NCBI GenBank assembly: GCA_900766945.1
Contig: CAAFXD010000031.1
Coordinates: 1-8,579 of the forward strand
From: Clostridia bacterium
Lineage (GTDB): Bacteria; Bacillota; Clostridia; Oscillospirales; Acutalibacteraceae
Direction of reading: 5' to 3'
Length of the DNA: 8,579 bases
A program made the translations under genes and the position numbers. Shown here piece after piece: positions 1-6,081 of this stretch. The notes beneath the pieces were generated by a model. It was not told where the DNA came from. It searched no databases and was given only the letters and a program-made list of their open reading frames with translations. Within the stretch, counting starts at the first letter, position 1. The number at the start of each line of letters is the position of its first letter.

Positions 1-1922
1 TCGGGGCGCACATTAAAGCCGACGATAATCGCATTCGACGCGTTGGCAAGCATGACATCGGACTCGCTGACAGCGCCGACGCCGCCGTGAATGACTTTGA
101 CCTTGACTTCGTCATTCGACAGTTTTTCCAAATTCTGGCGCACCGCCTCCACAGAGCCCTGTACGTCCGCTTTGACAATGATATTCAGTTCTTTCATATC
201 GCCCTGGTTGATGGAGGCAAACAAATTGTCCAGCGTGACTTTGTGGAATTGGCTGAATTCGGCTTCTTTCGCCTCTTGCTTTCTCTGCTCGACCAATTCA
301 CGCGCCAAACGCTCGTCGGAAACCGCGTCAAAGGTATCGCCCGCCTGCGGCACATCGACAAGACCGGTAATTTCCACCGGCACGGCGGGGCCTGCGTGCT
401 CCACACGCTGACCGCGGTCGTTGGTCATCACGCGCACACGGCCGACGGACATACCCGCCACAATCGTGTCGCCTGCATTTAAAGTACCGTTCTGCACCAA
501 AAGGGTTGCCACGGGGCCTCTGCCCTTGTCGAGGCGCGCTTCAATAACAACGCCTTTGCCCGCGCGGTTGGGATTGGCTTTGAGTTCTTTCATTTCCGCA
601 ACCAACAAAATGGATTCGAGCAATTTGTCAATATTCATATGCGTTTTCGCCGAAACGGGCACGCAAATCACATCGCCGCCCCATTCCTCGGGAATGAGCT
701 CGTACTCGGTGAGCTGCTGCATAATTTTGTCGGTGGAAACGCCGGGTTTATCCATTTTATTGATGGCAACAATGATGCTGACGCCTGCCGCTTTGGCATG
801 GTTAATCGCTTCAATGGTCTGCGGCATAATGCCGTCGTCCGCCGCGACAACCAGCACGGCAATATCCGTTGCCTGCGCGCCGCGCGCACGCATCGAAGTA
901 AACGCCGCGTGGCCGGGGGTGTCCAAGAATGTAATTTTCTGCCCGTCCAAATCTACACGGTATGCGCCGATATGCTGGGTGATACCGCCCGCTTCGGTCT
1001 CGGTGACTGCCGTATTGCGGATAGCGTCCAAAATCGAGGTTTTGCCGTGGTCAACGTGCCCCATTACAACCACAACGGGGTCACGCGGTTGCAAATCTTC
1101 TTCGGCGTCCTCGGTGTCGTCGATAATGCGTTCCTCAATGGTCACAACGACCTCTTTTTCGACCTTTGCGCCCAGTTCCGTTGCCACGATTTCGGCGGTG
1201 TCGTAGTCAATGACTTCGTTGACGGTCGCCATCTGCCCCAAAGCAAACAATTTCTTGATGACTTCCGCGGCGGTCATTTTCAAAAGCGCCGCCAAATCCC
1301 CGACGGTGATTTCCTCGGGCACGGTGATTTTGATTTGCTTTTTCGCACGCTCGGCGGCAATACGCGCCATACGCTCTTTTTCGGTTTCGCGTTTTTTGGA
1401 GCGCATGCCTTGCTTTCTGTACTGCTGGGATTTCTGTTTTAATTTCTGCTTGCGCACGGTGTTGTCATTCGTGCGGTCGCTGACGGGCGCAATGTTTTCA
1501 TAGCGCTCGTTGTATTTGTCGAGTTCCACATTGCCTGCACGCGTGTCGATATGGCGTACTGCGCCTTTGGTGCGCGACTGCATCGGACGGTCTTTGTCCT
1601 TTTCCTTTTTCGGCTTTTCCTCTGTCGCGGCGGGGGAAGCGGTCTGCGCTTTTTTGTCCGCCGTCGGTTTTTGCTCCGCCTTTTTTTGCGGCTGTGCCTT
1701 CGGCTTCGGTGCCGAGGCTTTCTGCATGGCAAAGTAGCTGTCTAAGCTGTCGACCGCGGTTTCGGCGGTCAAAACGTCAAACAGGACGTCGAGCTCCTTT
1801 TCCTCCAATGCCGTTTGTGATTTCTTTTCGCCAGCAAAGTATTTCGAGAGAATGTCCGTCAATTTTTTGGTGGGCAATCCGAAATCCTTAGCCGCTTCGT
1901 GCAACTTGTATTTTTTCGTCAT
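1..1922 (-). CDS. infB: Translation initiation factor IF-2 (C-terminus cut by window edge)
   Basis: IF-2 is the cytoplasmic GTPase that brings initiator fMet-tRNA to the 30S subunit and promotes 70S joining. My translation of 640 codons is open throughout. It starts with an IF2_N-type helical domain (about residues 1-50), followed by a Lys/Gln/Ala-rich linker (about 65-200) and a second IF2_N domain (about 205-260). The G domain is complete: G1 GHVDHGKT (288-295), switch GGITQHIGAY (312-321), G3 DTPGH (334-338), G4 NKMD (388-391) and G5 SAK (424-426). It continues through domain II into domain III, ending near the family sequence IVGFNVRP. By comparison with Bacillus IF-2 (about 490 residues after G1), roughly 140 residues including the fMet-tRNA-binding C2 domain lie outside the window. 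The ATG at 1922 has GGGAGG 9-10 bases upstream, inside the end of ylxQ, and only 4 bases separate the two genes. It is the last visible gene of the rimP operon. Confidence 0.98.
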   Translation of the reverse strand, partial: MTKKYKLHEAAKDFGLPTKKLTDILSKYFAGEKKSQTALEEKELDVLFDVLTAETAVDSLDSYFAMQKASAPKPKAQPQKKAEQKPTADKKAQTASPAATEEKPKKEKDKDRPMQSRTKGAVRHIDTRAGNVELDKYNERYENIAPVSDRTNDNTVRKQKLKQKSQQYRKQGMRSKKRETEKERMARIAAERAKKQIKITVPEEITVGDLAALLKMTAAEVIKKLFALGQMATVNEVIDYDTAEIVATELGAKVEKEVVVTIEERIIDDTEDAEEDLQPRDPVVVVMGHVDHGKTSILDAIRNTAVTETEAGGITQHIGAYRVDLDGQKITFLDTPGHAAFTSMRARGAQATDIAVLVVAADDGIMPQTIEAINHAKAAGVSIIVAINKMDKPGVSTDKIMQQLTEYELIPEEWGGDVICVPVSAKTHMNIDKLLESILLVAEMKELKANPNRAGKGVVIEARLDKGRGPVATLLVQNGTLNAGDTIVAGMSVGRVRVMTNDRGQRVEHAGPAVPVEITGLVDVPQAGDTFDAVSDERLARELVEQRKQEAKEAEFSQFHKVTLDNLFASINQGDMKELNIIVKADVQGSVEAVRQNLEKLSNDEVKVKVIHGGVGAVSESDVMLANASNAIIVGFNVRP

Positions 1923-1926
1923 AAAC

Positions 1927-2244
1927 TCATTCCCTCCCGATAAGTTCCGAAATTCGTTTTGCAAAGTCTCGGTCGTTGACGGTGAGTACCGCCGTGGTTT
2001 TTGCACCCAAGACCTGCCCGAATTCCGCCATCGTGTAGTCGGATTTTATAAGCGGGATATTCCCGCCGAAGGCTTGCACAGCCCGTGCAAATTCCGTGTA
2101 AAGCCGTTCGGAGGCGTCCGACGCAACCAAACACAGGTGCGCCGCGCGCTGTTTGACGGCGGTGAGCGCCGCGTCGTGCCCGAGGCTTACCTTCCCCGCG
2201 CGCCGCGCAAGTCCCAACATGCCGTTTAGCTTACTGTCCGTCAT
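1927..2244 (-). CDS. ylxQ: L7Ae-family ribosomal-like protein YlxQ
   Basis: A 105-residue protein of the L7Ae/L30e/S12e/Gadd45 fold, the family that in archaea and some Firmicutes binds kink-turn RNA. The N-terminal MLGLARRAGKVSLGHDA segment (9-25) is the typical YlxQ opening. It is followed by the alternating helix/strand pattern with LCLVASDAS (37-45) and AVLTVNDRDFAKRI (85-98). Family members are about 100 residues, so this one is full length. I chose the ATG at 2244 because GGAGGAAA lies 9-12 bases upstream and the protein then begins at the conserved segment; an upstream ATG at 2310 would bury the gene deep inside ylxR. The start overlaps the end of ylxR by 14 bases, suggesting translational coupling. 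Its position between ylxR and infB is the standard Firmicutes arrangement. Its precise role is not established; RNA binding is a family-level inference. Confidence 0.93.
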   Translation of the reverse strand: MTDSKLNGMLGLARRAGKVSLGHDAALTAVKQRAAHLCLVASDASERLYTEFARAVQAFGGNIPLIKSDYTMAEFGQVLGAKTTAVLTVNDRDFAKRISELIGRE

Positions 2245-2503
2245 TTTGCAGTGTTTCCTCCATTTCGGCATACACCGCTTCGGGGATTTCACATTCCAAT
2301 ACGCGCGCAAGGCGTTTGGTTTTCCGTGCTTTTTTTAGGCACTCGATGTCGCGGCAGATATATGCGCCGCGCCCGGGCTTTTTGCCGGTCAAATCGAGGC
2401 TTACCTCCCCTTCGGGGGAACGCACCACACGCACCAGCTCCTTTTTGGGCTTTTGCGCGCCGCAGCCGTTACAGGTGCGCTGCGGGATTTTTTTCTGTTT
2501 CAT
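2231..2503 (-). CDS. ylxR: YlxR/RnpM RNA-binding protein (DUF448)
   Basis: A 90-residue protein with the YlxR family signature: RTCNGCG (9-15), a KxELxRVVR segment (21-28), GRGAYIC (44-50) and a second Cys at 55 (IEC). The fold is a small RNA-binding domain. In Bacillus subtilis YlxR has been reported to interact with RNase P and modulate its activity (name RnpM), and it has also been described as a nucleoid-associated regulator; either role here is by homology only. The CxxC at 11-14 with Cys50 and Cys55 could bind a metal, which is an inference. The ATG at 2503 is preceded by AGGGGAGA about 9 bases upstream. It lies 41 bases after nusA and overlaps ylxQ by 14 bases, so it is an internal gene of the rimP-nusA-infB operon. 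Confidence 0.95.
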   Translation of the reverse strand: MKQKKIPQRTCNGCGAQKPKKELVRVVRSPEGEVSLDLTGKKPGRGAYICRDIECLKKARKTKRLARVLECEIPEAVYAEMEETLQNDGQ

Positions 2504-2544
2504 TCGGCTCGTCTCCCCTTTGCGGTGTTTCGTATTATTCTATG

Positions 2545-3594
2545 TTATCCTTCATAAAACCCGCTTTCGGGTTTGATGTCGATTTTCCAGCCGGTCAGGC
2601 GTGCCGCCAAACGGGCGTTCTGCCCTTTATTGCCGATGGCAAGCGACAGTTGATTGTCGGGCACGGTGACCTGGCAGGATTTTGCCTGTTCGTCTACAAT
2701 TTCCACCTTTAAAACATTGGCGGGGGCAAGCGCCGCGGCAATGAATTCTTCGGGTTTTTCGCTGTAAACCACAATGTCGATTTTCTCGCCGCCGAGCACA
2801 TCGACGATTTTGTTGACACGCGCGCCGCGCGGACCGATGCAAGCGCCGACGGCGTCCACATCCTCTTCCTTACTGCGCACGGCGATTTTGGTGCGGGCAC
2901 CCGCCTCGCGCGAGACCGCCTCAATCGTCACGGTGCCGTCATAGATTTCGGGCACTTCGGTTTCAAACAAGCGTTTGACAAGACCGGGGTGCGTGCGCGA
3001 AATCATCGCTTTCGGGCCTTTTTCGGTGTCGCGGACATCCACAATAAAGACTTTAATCAGTTCGCCCTCGGTGAACTCCTCACCGGGGACTTGCTCGGCT
3101 TTCGGTAAAATCGCGTCTGCCTTGCCGATTTCCAAGGTGACATTGCCCGTCACGGGGTCAATGCGCTCGACCTTGGCGGTCACCAATTCCTGCTGTTTGG
3201 ATTGGAATTCCATCATAATCTGCCCGCGCTCTGCATCGCGAATGCCCTGACGGATAACATGCTTTGCGGTCTGGGCGGCAATTCTGCCGAAGTCCTTTGT
3301 GCCGAGCGCAATTTGGATTTCGTCGCCCACGGCGGCGTCCGCTTTATACTGCGCCGCCTCCGCAACCGAGATTTCGCAATCCGGGTCTTCCACCGATTCC
3401 ACGACGGTTTTGTGTAAGTGCACAAACATCTCGCTCTTTTCGGGGTTGATTTCGCAGGAGATGACATCCTTGCCGTTGTAATCCTTTTTTACGGCGACCA
3501 CAATCGCCGCCTTGATTTTTTCATACAGGTATTCCGCAGGAACGCCCTTTTCCTTTTCCAATGCTTTGACTGCCTCAAAAAATTCCTTGTTCAT
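2545..3594 (-). CDS. nusA: Transcription termination/antitermination protein NusA
   Basis: NusA binds RNA polymerase and nascent RNA and modulates pausing, intrinsic termination and antitermination. The 349-residue product has the NusA N-terminal polymerase-binding domain (1 to about 125), an S1 domain (about 134-198, ending at MISRTHPGL), KH1 with GACIGPRGARV (250-260) and KH2 with AIGNKGQNARLA (319-330). It stops soon after KH2 with no acidic-repeat C-terminus, which is normal for Firmicutes; the proteobacterial protein is about 150 residues longer. I chose the ATG at 3594 because it gives the conserved start MNKEFFEAV and has GGAGG 11 bases upstream. The in-frame ATG at 3618 would add eight residues, overlap rimP and bypass that site. 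Only 4 bases separate it from the rimP stop. NusA often autoregulates its own operon, so the hairpin in the rimP leader is a possible target. Confidence 0.98.
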   Translation of the reverse strand: MNKEFFEAVKALEKEKGVPAEYLYEKIKAAIVVAVKKDYNGKDVISCEINPEKSEMFVHLHKTVVESVEDPDCEISVAEAAQYKADAAVGDEIQIALGTKDFGRIAAQTAKHVIRQGIRDAERGQIMMEFQSKQQELVTAKVERIDPVTGNVTLEIGKADAILPKAEQVPGEEFTEGELIKVFIVDVRDTEKGPKAMISRTHPGLVKRLFETEVPEIYDGTVTIEAVSREAGARTKIAVRSKEEDVDAVGACIGPRGARVNKIVDVLGGEKIDIVVYSEKPEEFIAAALAPANVLKVEIVDEQAKSCQVTVPDNQLSLAIGNKGQNARLAARLTGWKIDIKPESGFYEG

Positions 3595-3598
3595 TTTT

Positions 3599-4078
3599 TT
3601 AAAAACCTCCAAAATCATCGAGTTTTACCCACGATGCATCTTTTTTATCAAAGGACAGCGTACTGCCGTCTGCTTTTTCGAGTGTAACCACGCCGTTTTC
3701 ATAGGCGGCAAGTATCCCTTTATATTCGCGCATGCCGTCCACGGCACGAATGAGCCGCACCATAATCTTTTCGCCGATGTTCTGTGTGAAGTGGAAATCG
3801 CGCACAAGTTCCCGTTCAATGCCGGGCGACTGCACCTGCAAACTGTAACTGCACGAAATGGGGTCGGCCTCGTCCAAGGGCGCGTCGAGCGCCTGGCTCA
3901 TCGCCACACAATCGTCAATGCCGACGGGTTCGTCCGCCTTATCTATTATAATGCGCAAAAACCAATCCGTCCCCTCTTTCAAAAAGCGGACATCCCACAA
4001 GATAAGCCCGAGCGTTTCGGCAATCGGGGAAGCCAAATCCCAAACCACACTGACGGTATTTTTTTTCTTCTCTGCCAT
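3599..4078 (-). CDS. rimP: Ribosome maturation factor RimP
   Basis: RimP assists late maturation of the 30S ribosomal subunit in the cytoplasm. The 159-residue length matches the family (about 150-160). The N-terminal alpha/beta domain (about 8-92) contains LILWDVRFLKEG (25-36), FLRIIIDK (40-47), the GIDDC segment (53-57) and the diagnostic VQSPGIERELV (82-92). The C-terminal SH3-like barrel (about 100-155) contains YKGILAAYENGVVTLE (119-134). The ATG at 4078 gives the expected MAEKKK start and has AAGGAG about 4-5 bases upstream, rather close. An in-frame ATG at 4126 would extend through the leader hairpin and lacks a comparable site, so I rejected it. It is the first gene of the operon, downstream of a promoter at 4148-4176 and a leader of about 60 bases. 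Confidence 0.97.
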   Translation of the reverse strand: MAEKKKNTVSVVWDLASPIAETLGLILWDVRFLKEGTDWFLRIIIDKADEPVGIDDCVAMSQALDAPLDEADPISCSYSLQVQSPGIERELVRDFHFTQNIGEKIMVRLIRAVDGMREYKGILAAYENGVVTLEKADGSTLSFDKKDASWVKLDDFGGF

Positions 4079-4097
4079 AAAGCTCCTTACAAAACGA

Positions 4098-4121
4098 AGA
4101 GAGCGGGTCGCCCCACTCTCT
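4098..4121 (-). promoter_or_regulatory. Hairpin in the rimP operon 5' leader
   Basis: In the minus-strand RNA, AGAGAGUGGG and CCCGCUCUCU pair as a 10-bp stem closed by a GCGA loop, a GNRA tetraloop. One pair is G-U in the minus-strand RNA; the same position is a C/A mismatch on the plus strand, so the fold suits only the operon transcript. The run UUCGUUUUGU follows directly, and the rimP Shine-Dalgarno sequence comes a few bases later. The placement could suit a weak attenuator, an RNA-stability element or a protein-binding site for autoregulation. The hairpin is seen in the sequence; its function is inferred. Confidence 0.7.
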
Positions 4122-4147
4122 ACCATAGCCTATATTCTTACGATGTC

Positions 4148-4176
4148 ATCATAGCACAGTCGCAAAAAAAATGCAA
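4148..4176 (-). promoter_or_regulatory. Promoter of the rimP-nusA-ylxR-ylxQ-infB operon
   Basis: On the minus strand the -35 box TTGCAT (4171-4176) is separated by exactly 17 bases from the -10 box TATGAT (4148-4153). The -10 is preceded by TG plus one base, giving an extended -10. This fits a vegetative sigma-A promoter with one mismatch to consensus in each box. Transcription should start near 4140-4142, about 62 bases before the rimP ATG and just ahead of the leader hairpin. The -35 box lies 7 bases past the stop codon of the upstream small gene. Confidence 0.85.
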
Positions 4177-4183
4177 GTGTTTT

Positions 4184-4375
4184 TTATAAATCGTCTGCGT
4201 CCTGCACGGGGTGGACGGTATTGTCGGTCGGCGTGCCCGTATAACTGCCCAAAACATCGTTGCGCACGCCCTCCTCGGTAAAGCCGTTCCAAATGTCGGC
4301 AATCTCCTCGGTGACCTCGCCGATTTTTTCGACGGCACGCGCGGACGGTTTCTTGTTGTGTTTTTCGTTTTTCAT
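4184..4375 (-). CDS. Small hypothetical protein, 63 aa
   Basis: I do not recognise a characterised family. The product is small and charged. It has a basic start (MKNEKHNKKPSARAVEK), a central amphipathic helix (about 14-32, IGEVTEEIADIWNGF) and a Gly/Thr/Pro-rich tail containing GSYTGTPTDN and ending PVQDADDL. It has no signal peptide, membrane segment or cysteine. The tail looks like a type seen in short uncharacterised clostridial proteins, but that is an impression from memory. I chose the ATG at 4375 because AAAGGA lies 9 bases upstream; an in-frame ATG at 4474 would extend into AT-rich intergenic DNA. It lies on the same strand as rimP, 105 bases upstream, with no hairpin terminator after it, so some transcripts may continue into the operon. 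Its own promoter is unclear. Confidence 0.75.
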   Translation of the reverse strand: MKNEKHNKKPSARAVEKIGEVTEEIADIWNGFTEEGVRNDVLGSYTGTPTDNTVHPVQDADDL

Positions 4376-4398
4376 CGTTAAAAATCCTTTCGCAATCC

Positions 4399-4419
4399 AA
4401 AATATATCGTATGTATTTT
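4399..4419. repeat. 21-bp imperfect palindrome upstream of the 63-aa gene
   Basis: The sequence AAAATATATCGTATGTATTTT pairs with itself at 8 of 10 symmetric positions around its central base. It lies 24-44 bases upstream of the 63-codon gene's start codon, where the start site or -10 box of its promoter would be expected. It could be an operator for a dimeric regulator. Because the region is very AT-rich, chance is a real alternative. Confidence 0.35.
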
Positions 4420-4463
4420 CAGTGTGAGAAAATCGGCGAAAAATATCCGCGGAAAATTCTGCT

Positions 4464-4490
4464 GAAAAAGTCAAAAAAAATTACTTTTTC
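4464..4490. repeat. Inverted repeat and A-tract just upstream of the plus-strand promoter
   Basis: GAAAAAGT (4464-4471) and ACTTTTTC (4483-4490) form a perfect 8-bp inverted repeat with an 11-base AT-only-but-one spacer that includes eight consecutive A (4473-4480). The right arm ends 2 bases before the -35 box at 4493. The A-tract sits where an UP element contacts the RNA polymerase alpha C-terminal domain, and the repeat could be an operator. No terminator role is apparent, since no gene ends here. Function is inferred. Confidence 0.4.
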
Positions 4491-4492
4491 GG

Positions 4493-4521
4493 TTGACTTT
4501 TACAATTCCCGTTGGTATAAT
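4493..4521 (+). promoter_or_regulatory. Strong vegetative promoter of the secreted-protein gene
   Basis: TTGACT (4493-4498) and a perfect TATAAT (4516-4521) are separated by exactly 17 bases, giving 11 of 12 consensus positions for sigma-A. With the A-tract upstream this predicts strong expression. Transcription should start near 4528, leaving a leader of about 55 bases before the ATG at 4584. Confidence 0.9.
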
Positions 4522-4583
4522 ACAAATGTATATTTGACGGATAGTCTGCATTTTATGCGGGCACAGAAAGGAATATTGCAGTT

Positions 4584-5261
4584 ATGAAAAAGATTTTTTC
4601 TGTTGCGGTTGCATTGATGATGCTGTTTGCACTGTGCATTCCGGCATTCGCCGGCACCGCAGTTGACGCACTGACCGACGAAGATGCCAAAACCTTTGCA
4701 CAGGCGGTTATCGAAAACGGCGGCGACTTAACGAATGAAGAAACCATGACGCAGGCGGTGAAAGCCGGCGTGAAGGCCATTCCGGTGGAAAATCTCGCCG
4801 AAGCGGACAGACGCGAGGAAATCGCCTCGTTGGCGGCGGCTGCCCTTGCCGCGGATTTTTCGCTGAATGAAGACCAGCAGACCGCCTTAGAGGCAAAAAC
4901 CGTTGCTTTGATGGAAAAAGCCTATGCGGAAAAAGACCTCGGCATCAGCACCTTTGACCCGAGCGATGTTGTCAACAATATCGCGGGCGGGTTTTCGGAC
5001 AATGACTTGGCCGGTCTTTTTGACACCCTGCGCAACACCATCACCGATTTGAGCGACCGCCTTTCCAATGCGTTCATTGAGAACAGCGGCTCGGGCGACA
5101 ACACGAACACCGACAACAACAATTCTTCCAACAACAATAATACAACCGATAATACATACGGCGGCACAGAGCCCACAGGCGACACCGCAGTTTACGCCGT
5201 GGCAGGCGTTGCGGCAGTTGCGGCGGTTGCATTGGTGCTGACCAAGAAAAAATCGAAATAA
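4584..5261 (+). CDS. Secreted surface protein with sortase-like C-terminal signal
   Basis: I do not recognise a named family. The 225-residue product begins with a clear signal peptide: MKK, a hydrophobic core to about residue 20, and a likely cut after AFA at 23. The mature body (about 24-165) is Ala/Glu/Asp-rich and mostly helical (for example EIASLAAAALAADFSL), with no cysteine and no visible catalytic motif. Residues 168-191 are a low-complexity Asn/Thr/Asp/Ser linker, typical of a wall-spanning spacer. The C-terminus has the three-part layout of a sortase substrate: EPTGDT (196-201), a 19-residue hydrophobic stretch (202-220) and KKKSK. The motif is TEPTG rather than LPXTG or PXTG, so sortase recognition is uncertain; a membrane-anchored protein is the alternative. 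AAGGA lies about 11 bases before the ATG. The gene has its own strong promoter and ends at the terminator at 5284, so it is monocistronic. Confidence 0.85.
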   Translation: MKKIFSVAVALMMLFALCIPAFAGTAVDALTDEDAKTFAQAVIENGGDLTNEETMTQAVKAGVKAIPVENLAEADRREEIASLAAAALAADFSLNEDQQTALEAKTVALMEKAYAEKDLGISTFDPSDVVNNIAGGFSDNDLAGLFDTLRNTITDLSDRLSNAFIENSGSGDNTNTDNNNSSNNNNTTDNTYGGTEPTGDTAVYAVAGVAAVAAVALVLTKKKSK

Positions 5262-5283
5262 TCACAAACTGTAAAACGATATA

Positions 5284-5318
5284 AAAAATCCTTGTGAAGT
5301 GCATTCACAAGGATTTTT
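5284..5318. terminator. Bidirectional intrinsic terminator between convergent genes
   Basis: AAAAATCCTTGTGAA (5284-5298) and TTCACAAGGATTTTT (5304-5318) form a perfect 15-bp stem with a GTGCA loop. T-rich sequence follows on the plus strand (TTTTT, CTTTTG, then TTTTTT at 5330-5335). A-rich sequence on the other side gives T-rich RNA on the minus strand. It lies 22 bases after the secreted-protein stop and 28 bases past the stop of the minus-strand GXGXG gene, so it serves both. Confidence 0.95.
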
Positions 5319-5346
5319 CTTTTGTCTGTTTTTTCTGTTGGTTTCT

Positions 5347-6081
5347 TTAATTCGGCGTATACAAATTTGCATACGGGCGCGAGGTGGTGGGAATGAGTTT
5401 GTGAAACGGCGCGTCCATAATTTTTGCATACTCTGCGCCGAAGCGTTCGCAATAGGTGCGCACATGGCGTTGTAAATCCGCGCGGTCATTTTCGTCCAAA
5501 TCCACAACGGAAATGTGCTCGCTGATATGCTCTTCGGGGAATGCGCCGCGTAAGAATATCCGCCCGCCGTGCATACCCGTGGCGCAGTGCGCGCCGACCA
5601 ACGGCTGGTTGTAGGGATTTTCAAGTCCCAACACAATCAGCGTGCCGCCCGCCATATATTCGCCCAAGAACGCACCGACAATCCCGCCGATAACCACCAC
5701 GGGTTGCATTTGTTCAAACTCTTTCATATGAATGCCCGCGCGCGAGCCGGCGCGCTTTTCAACAAAAATTTCGCCGTCGCGCATCGCATAGCCGAGCGTG
5801 TCGCCGACATGGCCGTGCACGGTGACACTGCCGCCGCCCATGGTGTTGCCGATGGCCTCCTGCCCGTTGCCGAACACTTCCACCGTGCCGCCGTTTAAAT
5901 ATGCCGCCATATCGTTGCCGGGCGTGCCGTGGATTTCCAAGGTCTTGCCCTTGTCCATCGCCGCGCCCATATAGCGCTGTCCGTTCACATCCTCCACGCG
6001 CACGGCGTTTTCGGTTTCCAATGCGGCGCGGATTTCCGCATTTAACTCGCGGAACGGCCGTCTGCCTGCCGTGATAATCAT
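5347..6081 (-). CDS. Stand-alone GXGXG domain subunit of split glutamate synthase (GltB/FwdC-like)
   Basis: A 244-residue protein equivalent to the C-terminal right-handed beta-helix domain of the glutamate synthase large subunit, also related to FwdC/FmdC of formylmethanofuran dehydrogenase. This domain is structural and holds the amidotransferase and synthase parts together. The repeat is visible as successive Gly-rich turns: YLNGGTVEVFG (61-71), TMGGGSVTVHG (80-90), AMRDGEIFV (99-107), YMAGGTLIVLG (142-152) and GMHGGRIFLRG (169-179). A short helical tail ends with FHKLIPTTSRPYANLY. In E. coli-type enzymes this domain is fused to GltB; here it is a separate gene, as in archaeal-type glutamate synthases. 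GGGAGG lies about 9 bases before the ATG, which overlaps the stop of the oxidoreductase gene as ATGA, so translation is probably coupled. It is the last gene before the terminator. Confidence 0.93.
   Translation of the reverse strand: MIITAGRRPFRELNAEIRAALETENAVRVEDVNGQRYMGAAMDKGKTLEIHGTPGNDMAAYLNGGTVEVFGNGQEAIGNTMGGGSVTVHGHVGDTLGYAMRDGEIFVEKRAGSRAGIHMKEFEQMQPVVVIGGIVGAFLGEYMAGGTLIVLGLENPYNQPLVGAHCATGMHGGRIFLRGAFPEEHISEHISVVDLDENDRADLQRHVRTYCERFGAEYAKIMDAPFHKLIPTTSRPYANLYTPN

Noticed and set aside
421..1442. Long open frames on the plus strand opposite infB
   Set aside because: They lie wholly antisense to a clearly conserved IF-2 G domain, have no ribosome binding sites, and their length is explained by the GC-biased third positions of infB.
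3595..3618. Alternative nusA start eight codons upstream
   Set aside because: It overlaps the end of rimP and would include the GGAGG that serves the 3594 start; family proteins begin at MNKEFFEA.
4079..4126. Alternative rimP start 16 codons upstream
   Set aside because: It would translate the leader hairpin, lacks a good ribosome binding site and adds residues not found in the family.
3512..4189. 225-codon plus-strand open frame across rimP and the 5' end of nusA
   Set aside because: It is antisense to two conserved genes and runs through the operon promoter; no family resemblance or ribosome binding site.
4544..4560. Small inverted repeat GCAT-TTT-ATGC in the secreted-protein leader
   Set aside because: Only a 4-bp stem with AT content; too weak to support as a regulatory structure.
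5731..5756. GC-rich near-palindrome (GCGCGCG...CGCGC)
   Set aside because: It encodes the conserved RAGSRAG stretch of the GXGXG protein; the symmetry follows from Arg/Ala/Gly codons and there is no T-tract.
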